Assembly: GCA_023431385.1 (NCBI GenBank)
Contig: JAEYWA010000126.1
Coordinates: forward strand, 1 to 19,731
DNA length: 19,731 bases
Direction of reading: 5' to 3'
DNA from: Bacillota bacterium
GTDB lineage: Bacteria > Bacillota > Clostridia > Acetivibrionales > DSM-1351
Below are positions 7,939 to 16,477 of this stretch, in pieces (the stretch's first letter is position 1; every line of letters starts with the position of its first letter). The notes beneath the pieces are model-generated. The model ran no database searches. It had not been told where the DNA came from and was given only the letters and a program-made list of their open reading frames with translations. The position numbers and the translations under genes are program-made.

Positions 7939-9495
7939 ATGAGCAGAAAAATACTTGTACTTGACACCACATTGAGGGACGGAGAACAGGTTCCCGGCGC
8001 AAAACTTAATCTATATGAGAAACTTGAATTGGCACATCAGCTCAAAGCATTAAATGTAGATATTATTGAGGCCGGCTTTGCAGCCTCTTCTCAAGGGGAT
8101 TTCAATTCCATTAAAGAAATAGCAGCAAAAATTGGTAACAGCAGCATTATGATTACAGCTCTTGCAAGAGCTGTAAAAGGTGATATTGATGCTGTATACA
8201 ATAGTGTGAAATTTGCACAAAATCCTTTAATCCATATAGTACTTGGGACATCTGAGGTTCACATCAATAAAAAATTCAGCAAAACCATGAATGAAGTTAT
8301 GGAAATGGGAGTGAGTGCTGTTAAATACGCAAAAACCTTACTGCCTGAGGTTCAGTATTCAACAGAAGATGCTTCAAGATCTGAATTCGAGTATTTATGG
8401 AAAACCTTAGAGGCGGTAGTTAAGGCAGGAGCCACAATGATTAATATCCCCGATACTGTCGGTTATGCTGTTCCCGAGGAATTTGGCAAGCTGATAGCGA
8501 AGATAAACTACCGACTTAAGAACTTGAATGATAAGGTAATACTAAGTGTGCACTGCCACAACGATACAGGCTTGGCTACCGCAAATACGCTTGCAGCTAT
8601 CAAGAATGGTGCTGATAAAATAGAGTGTACTATAAATGGACTTGGAGAAAGGGCAGGCAATGCAGCCCTTGAGGAAGTGGTAATGGCAATGAGATTAAGA
8701 GCTGCCTACTATAATGCCCATACAGACATTGTTGCAAAAGAAATTTATAAAACCTCCAGACTGGTCAGCAATCTGACCGGATTGGATATCCAGGTTAACA
8801 AAGCTATAACGGGGGACAATGCTTTTGCACATTCCTCGGGTATACATCAAGACGGTCTGCTCAAATCCAGAGAGGTTTATGAAGTAATTGCTCCAGAGGA
8901 CGTTGGAGTAGAGAATATGGATATAATTCTGACTGCTAGGTCTGGACGTCACGCGTTTCGAAATGCTGCTGAAAAACTTGGCTATAAGTATAAGGATGAA
9001 ATGGATTTTGAAGCCCTCTTCAGGGAATTTCTGGAACTGGCAGATGTGAAAAAGGAGGTCTATGACCACGACGTTTACTATCTTTTAGATAAACATAACC
9101 ATATCAATTCTGATGCAGATAGAGAAGCTTCAGAAGCAAGGCTTGAGCTTTATGAACTTGTTTCTTTTCAGGTAGTAAGCAATGACATTTTTCCGACTGC
9201 TACTATTAAGCTTAAAAAGGGAGATGAGCTCTATAAGCACAGTTCGGTAGGTGATGGCCCAATAGATGCACTGTACACTGCCATTAAGGATATTACCGGA
9301 CTTGAGGTAGATCTTAAGGAGTATAAAATCAGCAGTATGTCCAGAGGGAAGGAAGCGTTGGGAAGAGTCAGTATAAGAATTTGTCACAATGAAAAAGTCT
9401 ACACTGCCAGAGCGATGGACACTGACGTAATAAAGGCCAGTGCACTTGCCTTTATTAATGGATTAAATGCGATTATACTAGACCGGATTAATTGA
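7939..9495 (+). CDS. leuA: 2-isopropylmalate synthase
   Basis: The product has 518 residues, close to the usual LeuA length. It would condense 2-oxoisovalerate with acetyl-CoA in the first committed step of leucine synthesis, in the cytoplasm. The N-terminal TIM barrel begins LDTTLRDGEQVPG (Asp9, Arg13, Asp14) and carries the metal-binding HCHND at 205-209 and NGLGERAGNAALEE around 233-246. The linker contains HSSGIHQDG. The C-terminal part, about residues 375-518, matches the LeuA dimer and leucine-feedback domain. The GEQ-PG signature and the SGIHQDG block favour LeuA over the citramalate synthase (CimA) family, which usually reads DGTQ or DGAQ. One unusual detail is ARSGRHAF where LeuA proteins commonly have HSGRHA. 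The leucine T-box upstream independently supports the call. The gene stands alone, with no leuBCD beside it in this window. Confidence 0.88.
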   Translation: MSRKILVLDTTLRDGEQVPGAKLNLYEKLELAHQLKALNVDIIEAGFAASSQGDFNSIKEIAAKIGNSSIMITALARAVKGDIDAVYNSVKFAQNPLIHIVLGTSEVHINKKFSKTMNEVMEMGVSAVKYAKTLLPEVQYSTEDASRSEFEYLWKTLEAVVKAGATMINIPDTVGYAVPEEFGKLIAKINYRLKNLNDKVILSVHCHNDTGLATANTLAAIKNGADKIECTINGLGERAGNAALEEVVMAMRLRAAYYNAHTDIVAKEIYKTSRLVSNLTGLDIQVNKAITGDNAFAHSSGIHQDGLLKSREVYEVIAPEDVGVENMDIILTARSGRHAFRNAAEKLGYKYKDEMDFEALFREFLELADVKKEVYDHDVYYLLDKHNHINSDADREASEARLELYELVSFQVVSNDIFPTATIKLKKGDELYKHSSVGDGPIDALYTAIKDITGLEVDLKEYKISSMSRGKEALGRVSIRICHNEKVYTARAMDTDVIKASALAFINGLNAIILDRIN

Positions 9496-9559
9496 CAGCA
9501 TCTTAATAAAATAAAATTCAGCGGTATAGTTATAAATTAACATAAGGACATTATGATAA

Positions 9560-9602
9560 GCCACCGCGACCGATGTTTCCATGGGACATCGGTCGCGGTG
9601 GC
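9560..9602. repeat. GC-rich 17-bp perfect inverted repeat between convergent genes
   Basis: 9560-9576 pairs perfectly with 9586-9602 around a 9-base loop; 12 of 17 arm positions are G or C, unlike the AT-rich surroundings. It sits between the ends of leuA (+) and the phosphoglycerate-mutase-like gene (-), so it could terminate both. Neither side has a T-tract, so another role (mRNA 3' protection, protein site, dispersed repeat) is possible. Confidence 0.75.
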
Positions 9603-9613
9603 AGTATAAACAT

Positions 9614-10837
9614 TTATGCTTTTGGGAATTGATGTGTTATAAACCAATCCATCAGTTTATAGCCCTCTTCAACAAAAATACCTGTCTTTGTTGCTTCTGC
9701 TTCATCATAGCTCTTCGCTTCAGACTGTATTTCATTGGTACTGTCGTATAAAATAAACGGAACAGGCTCAGAGGTATGGGTACGCAAGCTCAGTGGAGTA
9801 GGATGATCCGGAAGCACCAGAATCCTGTACTCTCTGTGTTTTTTGAGTCCCTCCAGAATTGGAGCTACAACCTTTTGGTCCAGATACTCAATTGCTTTAA
9901 CCTTATTATCAATTTCAAACCGATGGCCGCATTCATCAGGCGCTTCAACATGCACATAAACAAAATCCTTACCATTGTCCAGCTCTGCCAAAGCAGCGTT
10001 GGCCTTTCCGATAAAGTTTGTGTGTATGTTACCGGTGGCACCTTCTACATCAACAGAGTCAAGTCCGGCACATAAGCCTATACCCTTTAACAAATCAACA
10101 GCTGAAATCATGGTTCCAGTCTTATTGTATTTTTCACTGAAGGAAGCTAGAGCTGGCTTTTTACCCTCACCCCAAAGCCAAATCGAATTTGCGGGTCTAA
10201 GTCCACGAGCTTTTCTTGCCTCATTTACAGGATGATTCTTCAGAATATCATAGCTCTTCACCATAAGCTCCAGCAGCAGCCCGGACTCTTCCTGTGGAAG
10301 ATATTCCGTCACCTTTTTTTCCAGAATATCATGGGGAGGAGTGCAGCCTAAGCCTGTTTTACCGTTGCTCCAGACCATACAGTGTCTGTAGCTTATTCCA
10401 GGATAGAATTTAATATTTTCACTGCTTAACTCATTATTAACAGCCTCAATCAGAACCCTTGCCTCTTCGGTGGAAATTTCATCCGAACTGTAATCAATCA
10501 TGGTCTTATCGGCATAAGCTGCTTCGGCTTCGGATAAGTATACCAGATTACAACGAAGTGCTACATCGGTAGGCAGAAGTTCTATTCCCATACTTACTGC
10601 TTCAAGGGGAGAACGGCCAGTATAATACATTTTAGGGTTATATCCCATGACAGAAAGATTGGCAGCGTCGCTTCCCGGAGGAATCCCATCAGGAACTGTT
10701 TTAACCAGACCAACCGCACCCTTTTTTGCAAGCATATCTATATTTGGCTTCTTTGCATACTGCAAAGGAGTTTTGTTATCCAACTCCTGCATGGGATAGT
10801 CTGCCATGCCGTCACCTAAAACAACAACATATTTCAT
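9614..10837 (-). CDS. ApgM-type cofactor-independent phosphoglycerate mutase, possibly homoserine kinase-like
   Basis: A 408-residue member of the alkaline phosphatase superfamily. I start it at the ATG preceding KYVVVLGDGMAD, which has GGGGG 5 bases upstream; the ATG four codons earlier has GGAG only one base away. Asp9 in VVLGDGMAD is a metal ligand. GIPPGSDAANLSVMGYNP contains the expected catalytic serine (Ser56) and Asp57. DECGHRFE and LPDHPTP in the C-terminal half match the remaining metal-binding motifs. The archaeal-type ApgM family interconverts 2- and 3-phosphoglycerate without 2,3-bisphosphoglycerate. In many Clostridia a close subfamily is instead annotated as a proposed homoserine kinase, and I cannot separate the two by eye. 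It follows glnS on the same strand after a hairpin, so it may be transcribed separately; a possible promoter between them is weak. Confidence 0.8.
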   Translation of the reverse strand: MKYVVVLGDGMADYPMQELDNKTPLQYAKKPNIDMLAKKGAVGLVKTVPDGIPPGSDAANLSVMGYNPKMYYTGRSPLEAVSMGIELLPTDVALRCNLVYLSEAEAAYADKTMIDYSSDEISTEEARVLIEAVNNELSSENIKFYPGISYRHCMVWSNGKTGLGCTPPHDILEKKVTEYLPQEESGLLLELMVKSYDILKNHPVNEARKARGLRPANSIWLWGEGKKPALASFSEKYNKTGTMISAVDLLKGIGLCAGLDSVDVEGATGNIHTNFIGKANAALAELDNGKDFVYVHVEAPDECGHRFEIDNKVKAIEYLDQKVVAPILEGLKKHREYRILVLPDHPTPLSLRTHTSEPVPFILYDSTNEIQSEAKSYDEAEATKTGIFVEEGYKLMDWFITHQFPKA

Positions 10838-10906
10838 ATTAGCCCCCATTCTCCAGCTTTATATTAACGAAAACTCTGTCTTCGCAAATAATCAGCCGGC
10901 GTAATA

Positions 10907-10936
10907 CATGCAGGGGATAAATGAATCCCCTGTATG
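10907..10936 (-). terminator. Hairpin after glnS, possible terminator
   Basis: 10907-10918 pairs with 10925-10936 (12 positions, one G-U) around a 6-base loop, 14 bases beyond the glnS stop. It lacks a strong downstream T-run on the minus strand, so it may only attenuate read-through into the ApgM-type gene. Confidence 0.55.
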
Positions 10937-10950
10937 ACTTCAAAAAAATT

Positions 10951-12666
10951 CTAACCCTTTGTTACAACCTTTGCCCAGGTATCCTTAAGACCGACAGTTC
11001 GGTTGAAAATCAGCTTGTTTTGTGTAGAATCGGTATCAACGCAGTAATAACCCATTCTAAGGAACTGGAATCGGTCGCCTGGTCTGGCTTTTACAAGATC
11101 AGGTTCAACCATGCAATTATCAATAATTTCAAGAGAATTAGGATTGATATTTGATCTGAAATCCTTGCCCTCTTCGACATCCTCTGGATCGATTTTCATA
11201 AACAGATGATCATATAGGCGAACCTCTGCCTTAACAGCATGAGGAGCTGAAACCCAATGCAAAGTACCTTTTACTTTTCTTCCGTCAGGAGAATTTCCAC
11301 CCTTAGAAGCCGGATCATAGGTACATTTCAGCTCAGTAATTTCTCCGGCATCGTTCTTCACCACGCTCTGACAGGTAATAAAATAAGTATTTTTCAGACG
11401 GACCTCCTTACCCGGTGCAAGGCGGAAGAACTTATTGGGAGGATTCTCCATAAAGTCGTCCTGTTCAATATATATTTTTCTAGAAAAAGGCAGCTTTCTT
11501 GTTCCCATCTCAGGATTTTCAGGATTGTTGTCAACGTCGAACCATTCGACCTGACCCTCAGGATAATTTTCTATAACAACCTTCAACGGCCTCAATACGG
11601 CCATAACCCTTGATGCACTGTAGTTGAGGTCATCCCTTATACAATGCTCCAAAAGTGCAAAGTCAACAAGACTGTTGTTTTTTGCAACACCTATTTTTTC
11701 ACAGAAGGTTCTGATTGAAGCGGGAGTATAACCACGTCTTCTCAAACCTGATATTGTGGGCATTCTGGGATCATCCCAACCATTTACATAATTCTCGTTT
11801 ACAAGTTGAAGGAGTTTACGCTTACTCATCTGTGTATATGCCAGATTTAATCGTGCGAACTCAATCTGCCTGGGCTTTGCAGGTAAATCAATATTTTCCT
11901 TGACCCAGTCATAGAGAGGTCTATGGTCCTCAAACTCAAGAGAACAAAGGGAATGGGTAATACCCTCCACAACATCCTCAATCGGGTGGGCATAATCATA
12001 CATAGGATAAATACACCACTGGTCACCTGTTCTGTGATGATGAGCTCTGAGGATTCTATATATAACAGGATCTCGCATATTGATATTCGGTGAAGCCATG
12101 TCTATTTTAGCCCTTAGAACTTTTGAGCCGTCAGTGAACTCACCGTTTTTCATTCTCTCAAACAAATCCAGATTCTCTTCGATGGACCTATCTCTGTAGG
12201 GGCTGTTTTTGCCGGGTTCAGTAAGTGTACCTCTATGTTCTCGTATCTGTTCTGCTGTCAGATCACAAACAAAAGCTTTTCCGGCTTTTATAAGCTTAAC
12301 TGCACAATCATACATTATATCGAAATATTCAGATGCATAAAACATATTGTCCCAGTTGAAGCCAAGCCATTTAACATCTTCCTGTATTGACTCAACATAC
12401 TCCACATCTTCCTTGCTGGGATTTGTATCATCAAAACGGAGGTTACACTTGCCATCGTATTTAAGAGCAGTGCCAAAATCAATACATATAGCCTTGGCGT
12501 GGCCTATGTGGAGATACCCATTAGGTTCGGGCGGGAATCTTGTTATTACAATATTATCAGGAACCCTACCTGCAGCCAGATCCTCATCAATAAAATCATA
12601 GATAAAGTTTGAGGGCTGTGTATTTTCTTCTTCGTTTACAGAGCTGTTGATTATTTCATCAGCCAT
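10951..12666 (-). CDS. glnS: Glutaminyl-tRNA synthetase
   Basis: A 571-residue class I aminoacyl-tRNA synthetase, close to the 554 residues of E. coli GlnRS, which attaches glutamine to tRNA-Gln in the cytoplasm. PPEPNGYLHIGHAK holds the HIGH motif at residues 53-56 and YTQMSKRKL the KMSKS equivalent at 280-284. The C-terminal beta-barrel anticodon-binding region follows. The start codon has GGAGG six bases upstream. GlnRS is not universal in Firmicutes, many of which make Gln-tRNA through GluRS and GatCAB; its presence suggests direct charging. It lies 70 bp after gltX with no visible terminator in between, so both are probably one transcript under the upstream T-box. Confidence 0.95.
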   Translation of the reverse strand: MADEIINSSVNEEENTQPSNFIYDFIDEDLAAGRVPDNIVITRFPPEPNGYLHIGHAKAICIDFGTALKYDGKCNLRFDDTNPSKEDVEYVESIQEDVKWLGFNWDNMFYASEYFDIMYDCAVKLIKAGKAFVCDLTAEQIREHRGTLTEPGKNSPYRDRSIEENLDLFERMKNGEFTDGSKVLRAKIDMASPNINMRDPVIYRILRAHHHRTGDQWCIYPMYDYAHPIEDVVEGITHSLCSLEFEDHRPLYDWVKENIDLPAKPRQIEFARLNLAYTQMSKRKLLQLVNENYVNGWDDPRMPTISGLRRRGYTPASIRTFCEKIGVAKNNSLVDFALLEHCIRDDLNYSASRVMAVLRPLKVVIENYPEGQVEWFDVDNNPENPEMGTRKLPFSRKIYIEQDDFMENPPNKFFRLAPGKEVRLKNTYFITCQSVVKNDAGEITELKCTYDPASKGGNSPDGRKVKGTLHWVSAPHAVKAEVRLYDHLFMKIDPEDVEEGKDFRSNINPNSLEIIDNCMVEPDLVKARPGDRFQFLRMGYYCVDTDSTQNKLIFNRTVGLKDTWAKVVTKG

Positions 12667-12736
12667 AATTTACCTCCATATATTCCTAATAAATTTAATT
12701 ATCAATATATTAACAGCATTTTTTTGATACTCTATT

Positions 12737-14191
12737 TTATAGATTGTTCTTAAGTTTCTCAATCCCTATTCCGATTCTCTTCAAGGTTTCTTCTTTTCCA
12801 AGAATATCAGCTATTTCAACGGCTCCTCCTGGTGTCACAGCCTTACCGGAGATTGCGGTTCTTATAGGCCATAACACAAGGCTGTTCTTGATACCAAGAG
12901 CTTCTATATGAGCAAAGAGTTTTTCATGAATAACATCAAAATTCCAGTCAGTTATTGACTCAAGTACTGGCAGTACAGCATTAAGGCTTTCCAGTGAGTT
13001 CTCAAGAGTAGTTTTACTCTTCTTGTGAACATACATCTGGATATCGTAATCAGGTAGCTCATCGATAAAGTCGATAGTATCAGGAATAGTAGTCAGAACT
13101 TCAGTTCGTAACTGCAATAGCTTGCTGAGCTTTATTGTATCGATATTTTGATTTTTTATTGCTTTATTATAGAAAGGCAGAGCCAGCTTGTGGAATTCTT
13201 CAACAGGCATCTTGCGGATATATTCTCCATTCATCCAAGTCAGCTTGTTTATATCAAAGATAGCGGGTGACTTACTGATACCACTGATATCAAACACATC
13301 CTCCAGCTCTTTCAGTGAGTATATTTCCCTGTTATCTCCGGGGCTCCAGCCGAGAAGAACCACATAGTTTACAATTGCCTCTACAAGATAGCCCATTGAA
13401 ACAAGATCTTCAAAGGAGGGGTCTCCGGCCCTTTTGCTTAGCTTCTGTCCCGATGCCTTCAAAATTAAAGGCACATGTACGTAAGTAGGGATATCCCAGC
13501 CGTAGGCCTGATACAAAAGGTTATACTTTGGTGTTGAAGCAAGATATTCATTACCTCGTACCACATGTGAAATAGCCATTTGATGGTCATCTATTACGTT
13601 GGCAAAATTATAGGTGGGGAGTCCGTCTGTCTTGATCAGAATTTGATCGTCAAGTTCGACGTTATCCACTGTTATAGTACCATAAACAGCATCTTCAAAG
13701 CTTGTGGTCCCTGAGTCGGGCATTTTCTGTCTGATAACGTAGGGTTCATTGTTTGCAAGCTTCTGTTCAATCTCTTCCTTTGATAGTCTGAGACAGTGGC
13801 GGTCATATCTGTGGCCCTGTCCGGCAGTATCCTGCGCATCCTTAAGTTCAGCAAGCCTTTCCTTTGAACAGAAGCAGTAGTATGCTCCGCCTAATTCTAC
13901 AAGCTTTTTGGCATATTCCAGGTACATGCCTTTTCTTTCACTTTGCACATATGGACCATAAGCTCCTCCTATATCAGGACCTTCATCATGGACAAGGCCT
14001 GCTAGCTTCAGGGTTTTATAAATAATGTCAACAGCACCTTCAACAAAACGTTCCTGATCAGTATCCTCTATTCTTAAAATGAATTTACCATTTTCCTTTT
14101 TAGCTATCAGGTATTCATACAATGCGGTTCTTAAGTTTCCAATGTGCATGTAGCCTGTAGGACTTGGTGCAAATCTTGTTCTTGTTTGCAT
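12737..14191 (-). CDS. gltX: Glutamyl-tRNA synthetase
   Basis: A 484-residue class I synthetase with the typical bacterial GluRS length, charging tRNA-Glu with glutamate. FAPSPTGYMHIGN carries the HIGH-type motif (HIGN, 16-19) and KLSKR (250-254) the KMSKS-type motif. A possible zinc site is formed by Cys106 and Cys108 in YYCFCSKE with Tyr129 and Cys133 in YDRHC. The C-terminal helical region would bind the anticodon. GGGAG lies seven bases before the ATG. It is the first gene of a two-gene unit with glnS and is preceded by its own promoter and T-box leader. Whether this enzyme also misacylates tRNA-Gln cannot be judged from motifs alone. Confidence 0.95.
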   Translation of the reverse strand: MQTRTRFAPSPTGYMHIGNLRTALYEYLIAKKENGKFILRIEDTDQERFVEGAVDIIYKTLKLAGLVHDEGPDIGGAYGPYVQSERKGMYLEYAKKLVELGGAYYCFCSKERLAELKDAQDTAGQGHRYDRHCLRLSKEEIEQKLANNEPYVIRQKMPDSGTTSFEDAVYGTITVDNVELDDQILIKTDGLPTYNFANVIDDHQMAISHVVRGNEYLASTPKYNLLYQAYGWDIPTYVHVPLILKASGQKLSKRAGDPSFEDLVSMGYLVEAIVNYVVLLGWSPGDNREIYSLKELEDVFDISGISKSPAIFDINKLTWMNGEYIRKMPVEEFHKLALPFYNKAIKNQNIDTIKLSKLLQLRTEVLTTIPDTIDFIDELPDYDIQMYVHKKSKTTLENSLESLNAVLPVLESITDWNFDVIHEKLFAHIEALGIKNSLVLWPIRTAISGKAVTPGGAVEIADILGKEETLKRIGIGIEKLKNNL

Positions 14192-14228
14192 ATTGCTTCT
14201 CCCTTCATATTATAGTAATAAAATATAT

Positions 14229-14267
14229 TAAAATAAAAACCTTTCGTCCATATGCAGGACGAAAGGT
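14229..14267 (-). terminator. T-box-controlled intrinsic terminator before gltX
   Basis: On the minus strand an 11-bp perfect stem (ACCTTTCGTCC pairing with its complement; 14257-14267 with 14239-14249) encloses a 7-base loop and is followed by a T-rich tract. It lies just downstream of the T-box motif. Confidence 0.88.
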
Positions 14268-14597
14268 AATCTTCCGCGGTACCACCGTGCTTGGCAAAGC
14301 CCTCTTAAAAAACGATAAACTGATATTCGTTCTTAACTCTGTAACGGGAGTAGCCCGTCAGGCTTACTTCACTCAATATTATTTCAAAATCATTTAAAAG
14401 TAAGAGAAAACACGTGATACATTTCGAAATAATAACCAGAATGTTTCTTCGGCCTGAAGCTCGGATACCTGTTTCCATCAGTGTTTCTGCCAGTTTCCCA
14501 CCATCCCCGGCTCTCTGTAAGTCCTTTAAAGTGCAAATTGACTATAGAAACTTAAAGATGTACTTATTATCGTCATTGCTGAATAACTTATAGTTTG
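14229..14597 (-). ncRNA. T-box riboswitch leader of gltX-glnS, specifier aligns as CAG (glutamine)
   Basis: Read on the minus strand, the leader has an AGTA loop-E element, AGAGAGCC followed by a GATGGTGGGAA distal loop closed by GGC, a specifier region, a stem III-like ACGGG/CCCGT ending in CCCGTTA (14341-14360), and the T-box motif TGGTACCGCGG (14284-14274). The specifier region reads GGAAACAGGTATCCGAGC. Aligned to the known pattern of GAAN, specifier, purine, then GAGC, the codon is CAG at 14471-14469, i.e. glutamine, and the next base is the expected purine G. Uncharged tRNA-Gln would thus prevent termination and raise gltX and glnS expression. GAA lies next to the CAG and could be misread as a glutamate specifier; the alignment does not favour it. 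Confidence 0.85.
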
Positions 14598-14603
14598 TTT
14601 TTA

Positions 14604-14633
14604 ATTATATTATTTTAAATTAATATGTGTCAA
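14604..14633 (-). promoter_or_regulatory. Near-consensus sigma-A promoter for gltX-glnS
   Basis: On the minus strand TTGACA (14633-14628) and TATAAT (14609-14604) are both perfect boxes, separated by 18 bases. The predicted transcript start near 14597 precedes the T-box leader. The -35 box lies 22 bases beyond the stop of the upstream membrane-protein gene. Confidence 0.8.
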
Positions 14634-14655
14634 GGCTTTGGTTTCATAAGGGAGC

Positions 14656-16257
14656 TTACTGGAGCAAATCAAATATGCCTTTTAATCCCTTTTCTTCAAA
14701 GTTGATCATGTTCTTAAAGCTGACCAATTCATCCTTTACAATGTCATTTAAAAGACTTTGACCTAATACCTCCACCGGTGCAAGGTCGTCCGTAAACACA
14801 AGCTTATCTTCGGTAACCTCCTGAAGATTCTGCCTGACATAATCTGAAACCTCATGTAAGGGATTCTGCTCATTAAGCTTACTTATATTATTATCAAAGT
14901 TATTGAGCATATCGATATCCTTTGATGCAAAAAGCAAAACATTTGTAGTATTCTTTATGTCACAGGTAAAGACCTTGTTCATAACGCTTTTTACTGTCTG
15001 ACTTAAATACTGGTTTATGGGATTATCTCCCTTCGATTTCATATTTATATTTAATATGATTATGCCACCGGGCTTAAGATGGTCAGATACCTCGGTAAAA
15101 AATTCCCTTGTTGTCATGTGAAAGGGGATAGTTATATCGTGATAGGCATCAACCATAATAACATCATATTGTTTACAGTTTTTATCGGATAAAAAGGTTC
15201 TGCCGTCGGTCTCATAGACTGTAGCTTCATCTTCAGTTACACCGAAATATTTTCTGGAAAGTTCAACTATTTTGGAATCTATCTCAACAGCATCTGTTTT
15301 TACACTTTTATAATAGAGTTTTGACTGTTTGGCATATGTCCCGGTACCGTTGCCAAGTATCAACAGATCAAGATTTTTGTCCGGATTGAAGTCCTTTAGA
15401 AACTGGGGAGCCATAAGTGCATAATCATAGTAAAGACCTGAAAGCTTATTATCCTTCCTGTATACAGATTGGACACCGAAAGCTACATTTGTTGAAAGGT
15501 GGACGGCTTCATCGTCCTCTGAAACCTGCAGATAATTATATACCGATTCGCCCTCGTAAATACAATCCTTCCAGAAGGCATAAGAATTTGACAAGGGGAG
15601 AAAAACAAGTACCAGTATTAAAATTGAACTTACAATTACCCTTACCATTTTAATCTTTTTTATTAAGAAGTAACTTAAGCATATTAAGTTTAAAATCAAT
15701 GAAAAAAGTAAAAATGACTTTTTTGTTCCTATATATGGAATTGTAACAAAAGTAGGTAAAAAGGTTCCAATTATACTGCCGATAGTATTTGCGGCGTATA
15801 TCTTACCTGTAGTTTTACCTGCGTTTTCTAAATCAGTTACTCCCTGCTTGACTAGATATGGGGAAACCATCCCAAGACCGATCAAAGGAGCTGAGAACAG
15901 GACCAGACAGGATATGGCCGTACCTGTTACCAGTAAATCATTTGAAATAAACAAGGCTAATAGCCCGGTAATAGCCAATACAACATAGTTGCCGATAAAA
16001 GGAATTACAGCTATCCATAGTGCCGCACCCCATATAATCAGGTAAAGTTTATTGAGACTGTTATTTTTATCTGCCGATCTCCCTCCCAAAATATTACCAA
16101 TGCTTAATGAAATCATAATCAAGCCGATAATGACCGTCCAAATGATCTGAGAGGTTCCAAAGGTTGGGGCTAGTAGTCTTGAAATACTCAATTCAACTCC
16201 CATTACCGACATACCACAAAAAAACGAGGTGGCGTACAAAAGAAGCTTTTTCTCCAT
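14656..16257 (-). CDS. Membrane protein fused to a spermidine-synthase-like methyltransferase-fold domain
   Basis: About 533 residues. I start at the ATG before EKKLLLYATSF, which has AAAGGA just upstream; an ATG eight codons earlier has no ribosome site. The N-terminal half holds about seven hydrophobic segments (roughly 7-29, 38-60, 75-103, 107-135, 155-176, 180-200, 206-224), resembling an MFS-type membrane region. The C-terminal domain is Rossmann-like: LILGNGTGT (residues 299-307), VEID (324-327) and YDVIMVDAYHD (364-374) match the nucleotide-binding and catalytic-Asp positions of spermidine synthases. The usual YHE of the substrate loop is replaced around LYYDYALM, so authentic spermidine synthesis is uncertain. 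Fused MFS/spermidine-synthase-like proteins are widespread and mostly uncharacterised. No partner such as speD or speE is present. The gene is divergent from pta and probably monocistronic; no clear terminator follows its stop. Confidence 0.8.
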   Translation of the reverse strand: MEKKLLLYATSFFCGMSVMGVELSISRLLAPTFGTSQIIWTVIIGLIMISLSIGNILGGRSADKNNSLNKLYLIIWGAALWIAVIPFIGNYVVLAITGLLALFISNDLLVTGTAISCLVLFSAPLIGLGMVSPYLVKQGVTDLENAGKTTGKIYAANTIGSIIGTFLPTFVTIPYIGTKKSFLLFSLILNLICLSYFLIKKIKMVRVIVSSILILVLVFLPLSNSYAFWKDCIYEGESVYNYLQVSEDDEAVHLSTNVAFGVQSVYRKDNKLSGLYYDYALMAPQFLKDFNPDKNLDLLILGNGTGTYAKQSKLYYKSVKTDAVEIDSKIVELSRKYFGVTEDEATVYETDGRTFLSDKNCKQYDVIMVDAYHDITIPFHMTTREFFTEVSDHLKPGGIIILNINMKSKGDNPINQYLSQTVKSVMNKVFTCDIKNTTNVLLFASKDIDMLNNFDNNISKLNEQNPLHEVSDYVRQNLQEVTEDKLVFTDDLAPVEVLGQSLLNDIVKDELVSFKNMINFEEKGLKGIFDLLQ

Positions 16258-16477
16258 AAGTCCTTTATCCTGTCCTTTCATAATGTAATTACAACTGCCA
16301 CAGCAGCCGATTCGTTGGTACTTACTATAATTATTCCTTATTACATAGTATATAGTTTATCTCATAATGGCTTATTTGTGAAATGGTTATTTACTGCACG
16401 GACTAATTAACTGTTTTTTTATTCCATTTCTGTTAATAGGTAAAAGACACATACCAACAAATTTAAACAATTTAACC
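16258..16477. other. Intergenic region between divergent genes
   Basis: AT-rich sequence between the membrane-protein gene and the pta promoter. I see no coding sequence and no recognisable riboswitch. Weak -10-like sequences on the minus strand (near TATAGT) may serve the membrane-protein gene, without a convincing -35 box. Confidence 0.4.

Noticed and set aside
8695..9069. 124-codon open frame opposite leuA
   Set aside because: leuA is conserved along this whole region; the antisense product resembles no family.
7939..9495. Citramalate synthase (cimA) as the identity of the leuA gene
   Set aside because: The DGEQVPG signature, the HSSGIHQDG block, the length and the leucine-type T-box specifier all fit LeuA better.
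9776..10235. Plus-strand open frames opposite the ApgM-type gene
   Set aside because: Both lie inside a conserved minus-strand gene and lack convincing ribosome sites.
11257..11613. 118-codon plus-strand frame opposite glnS
   Set aside because: Antisense shadow of a well-conserved synthetase gene.
14164..14397. 77-codon plus-strand frame across the gltX leader
   Set aside because: It runs through the T-box, terminator and gltX start on the opposite strand, which explain the sequence fully.
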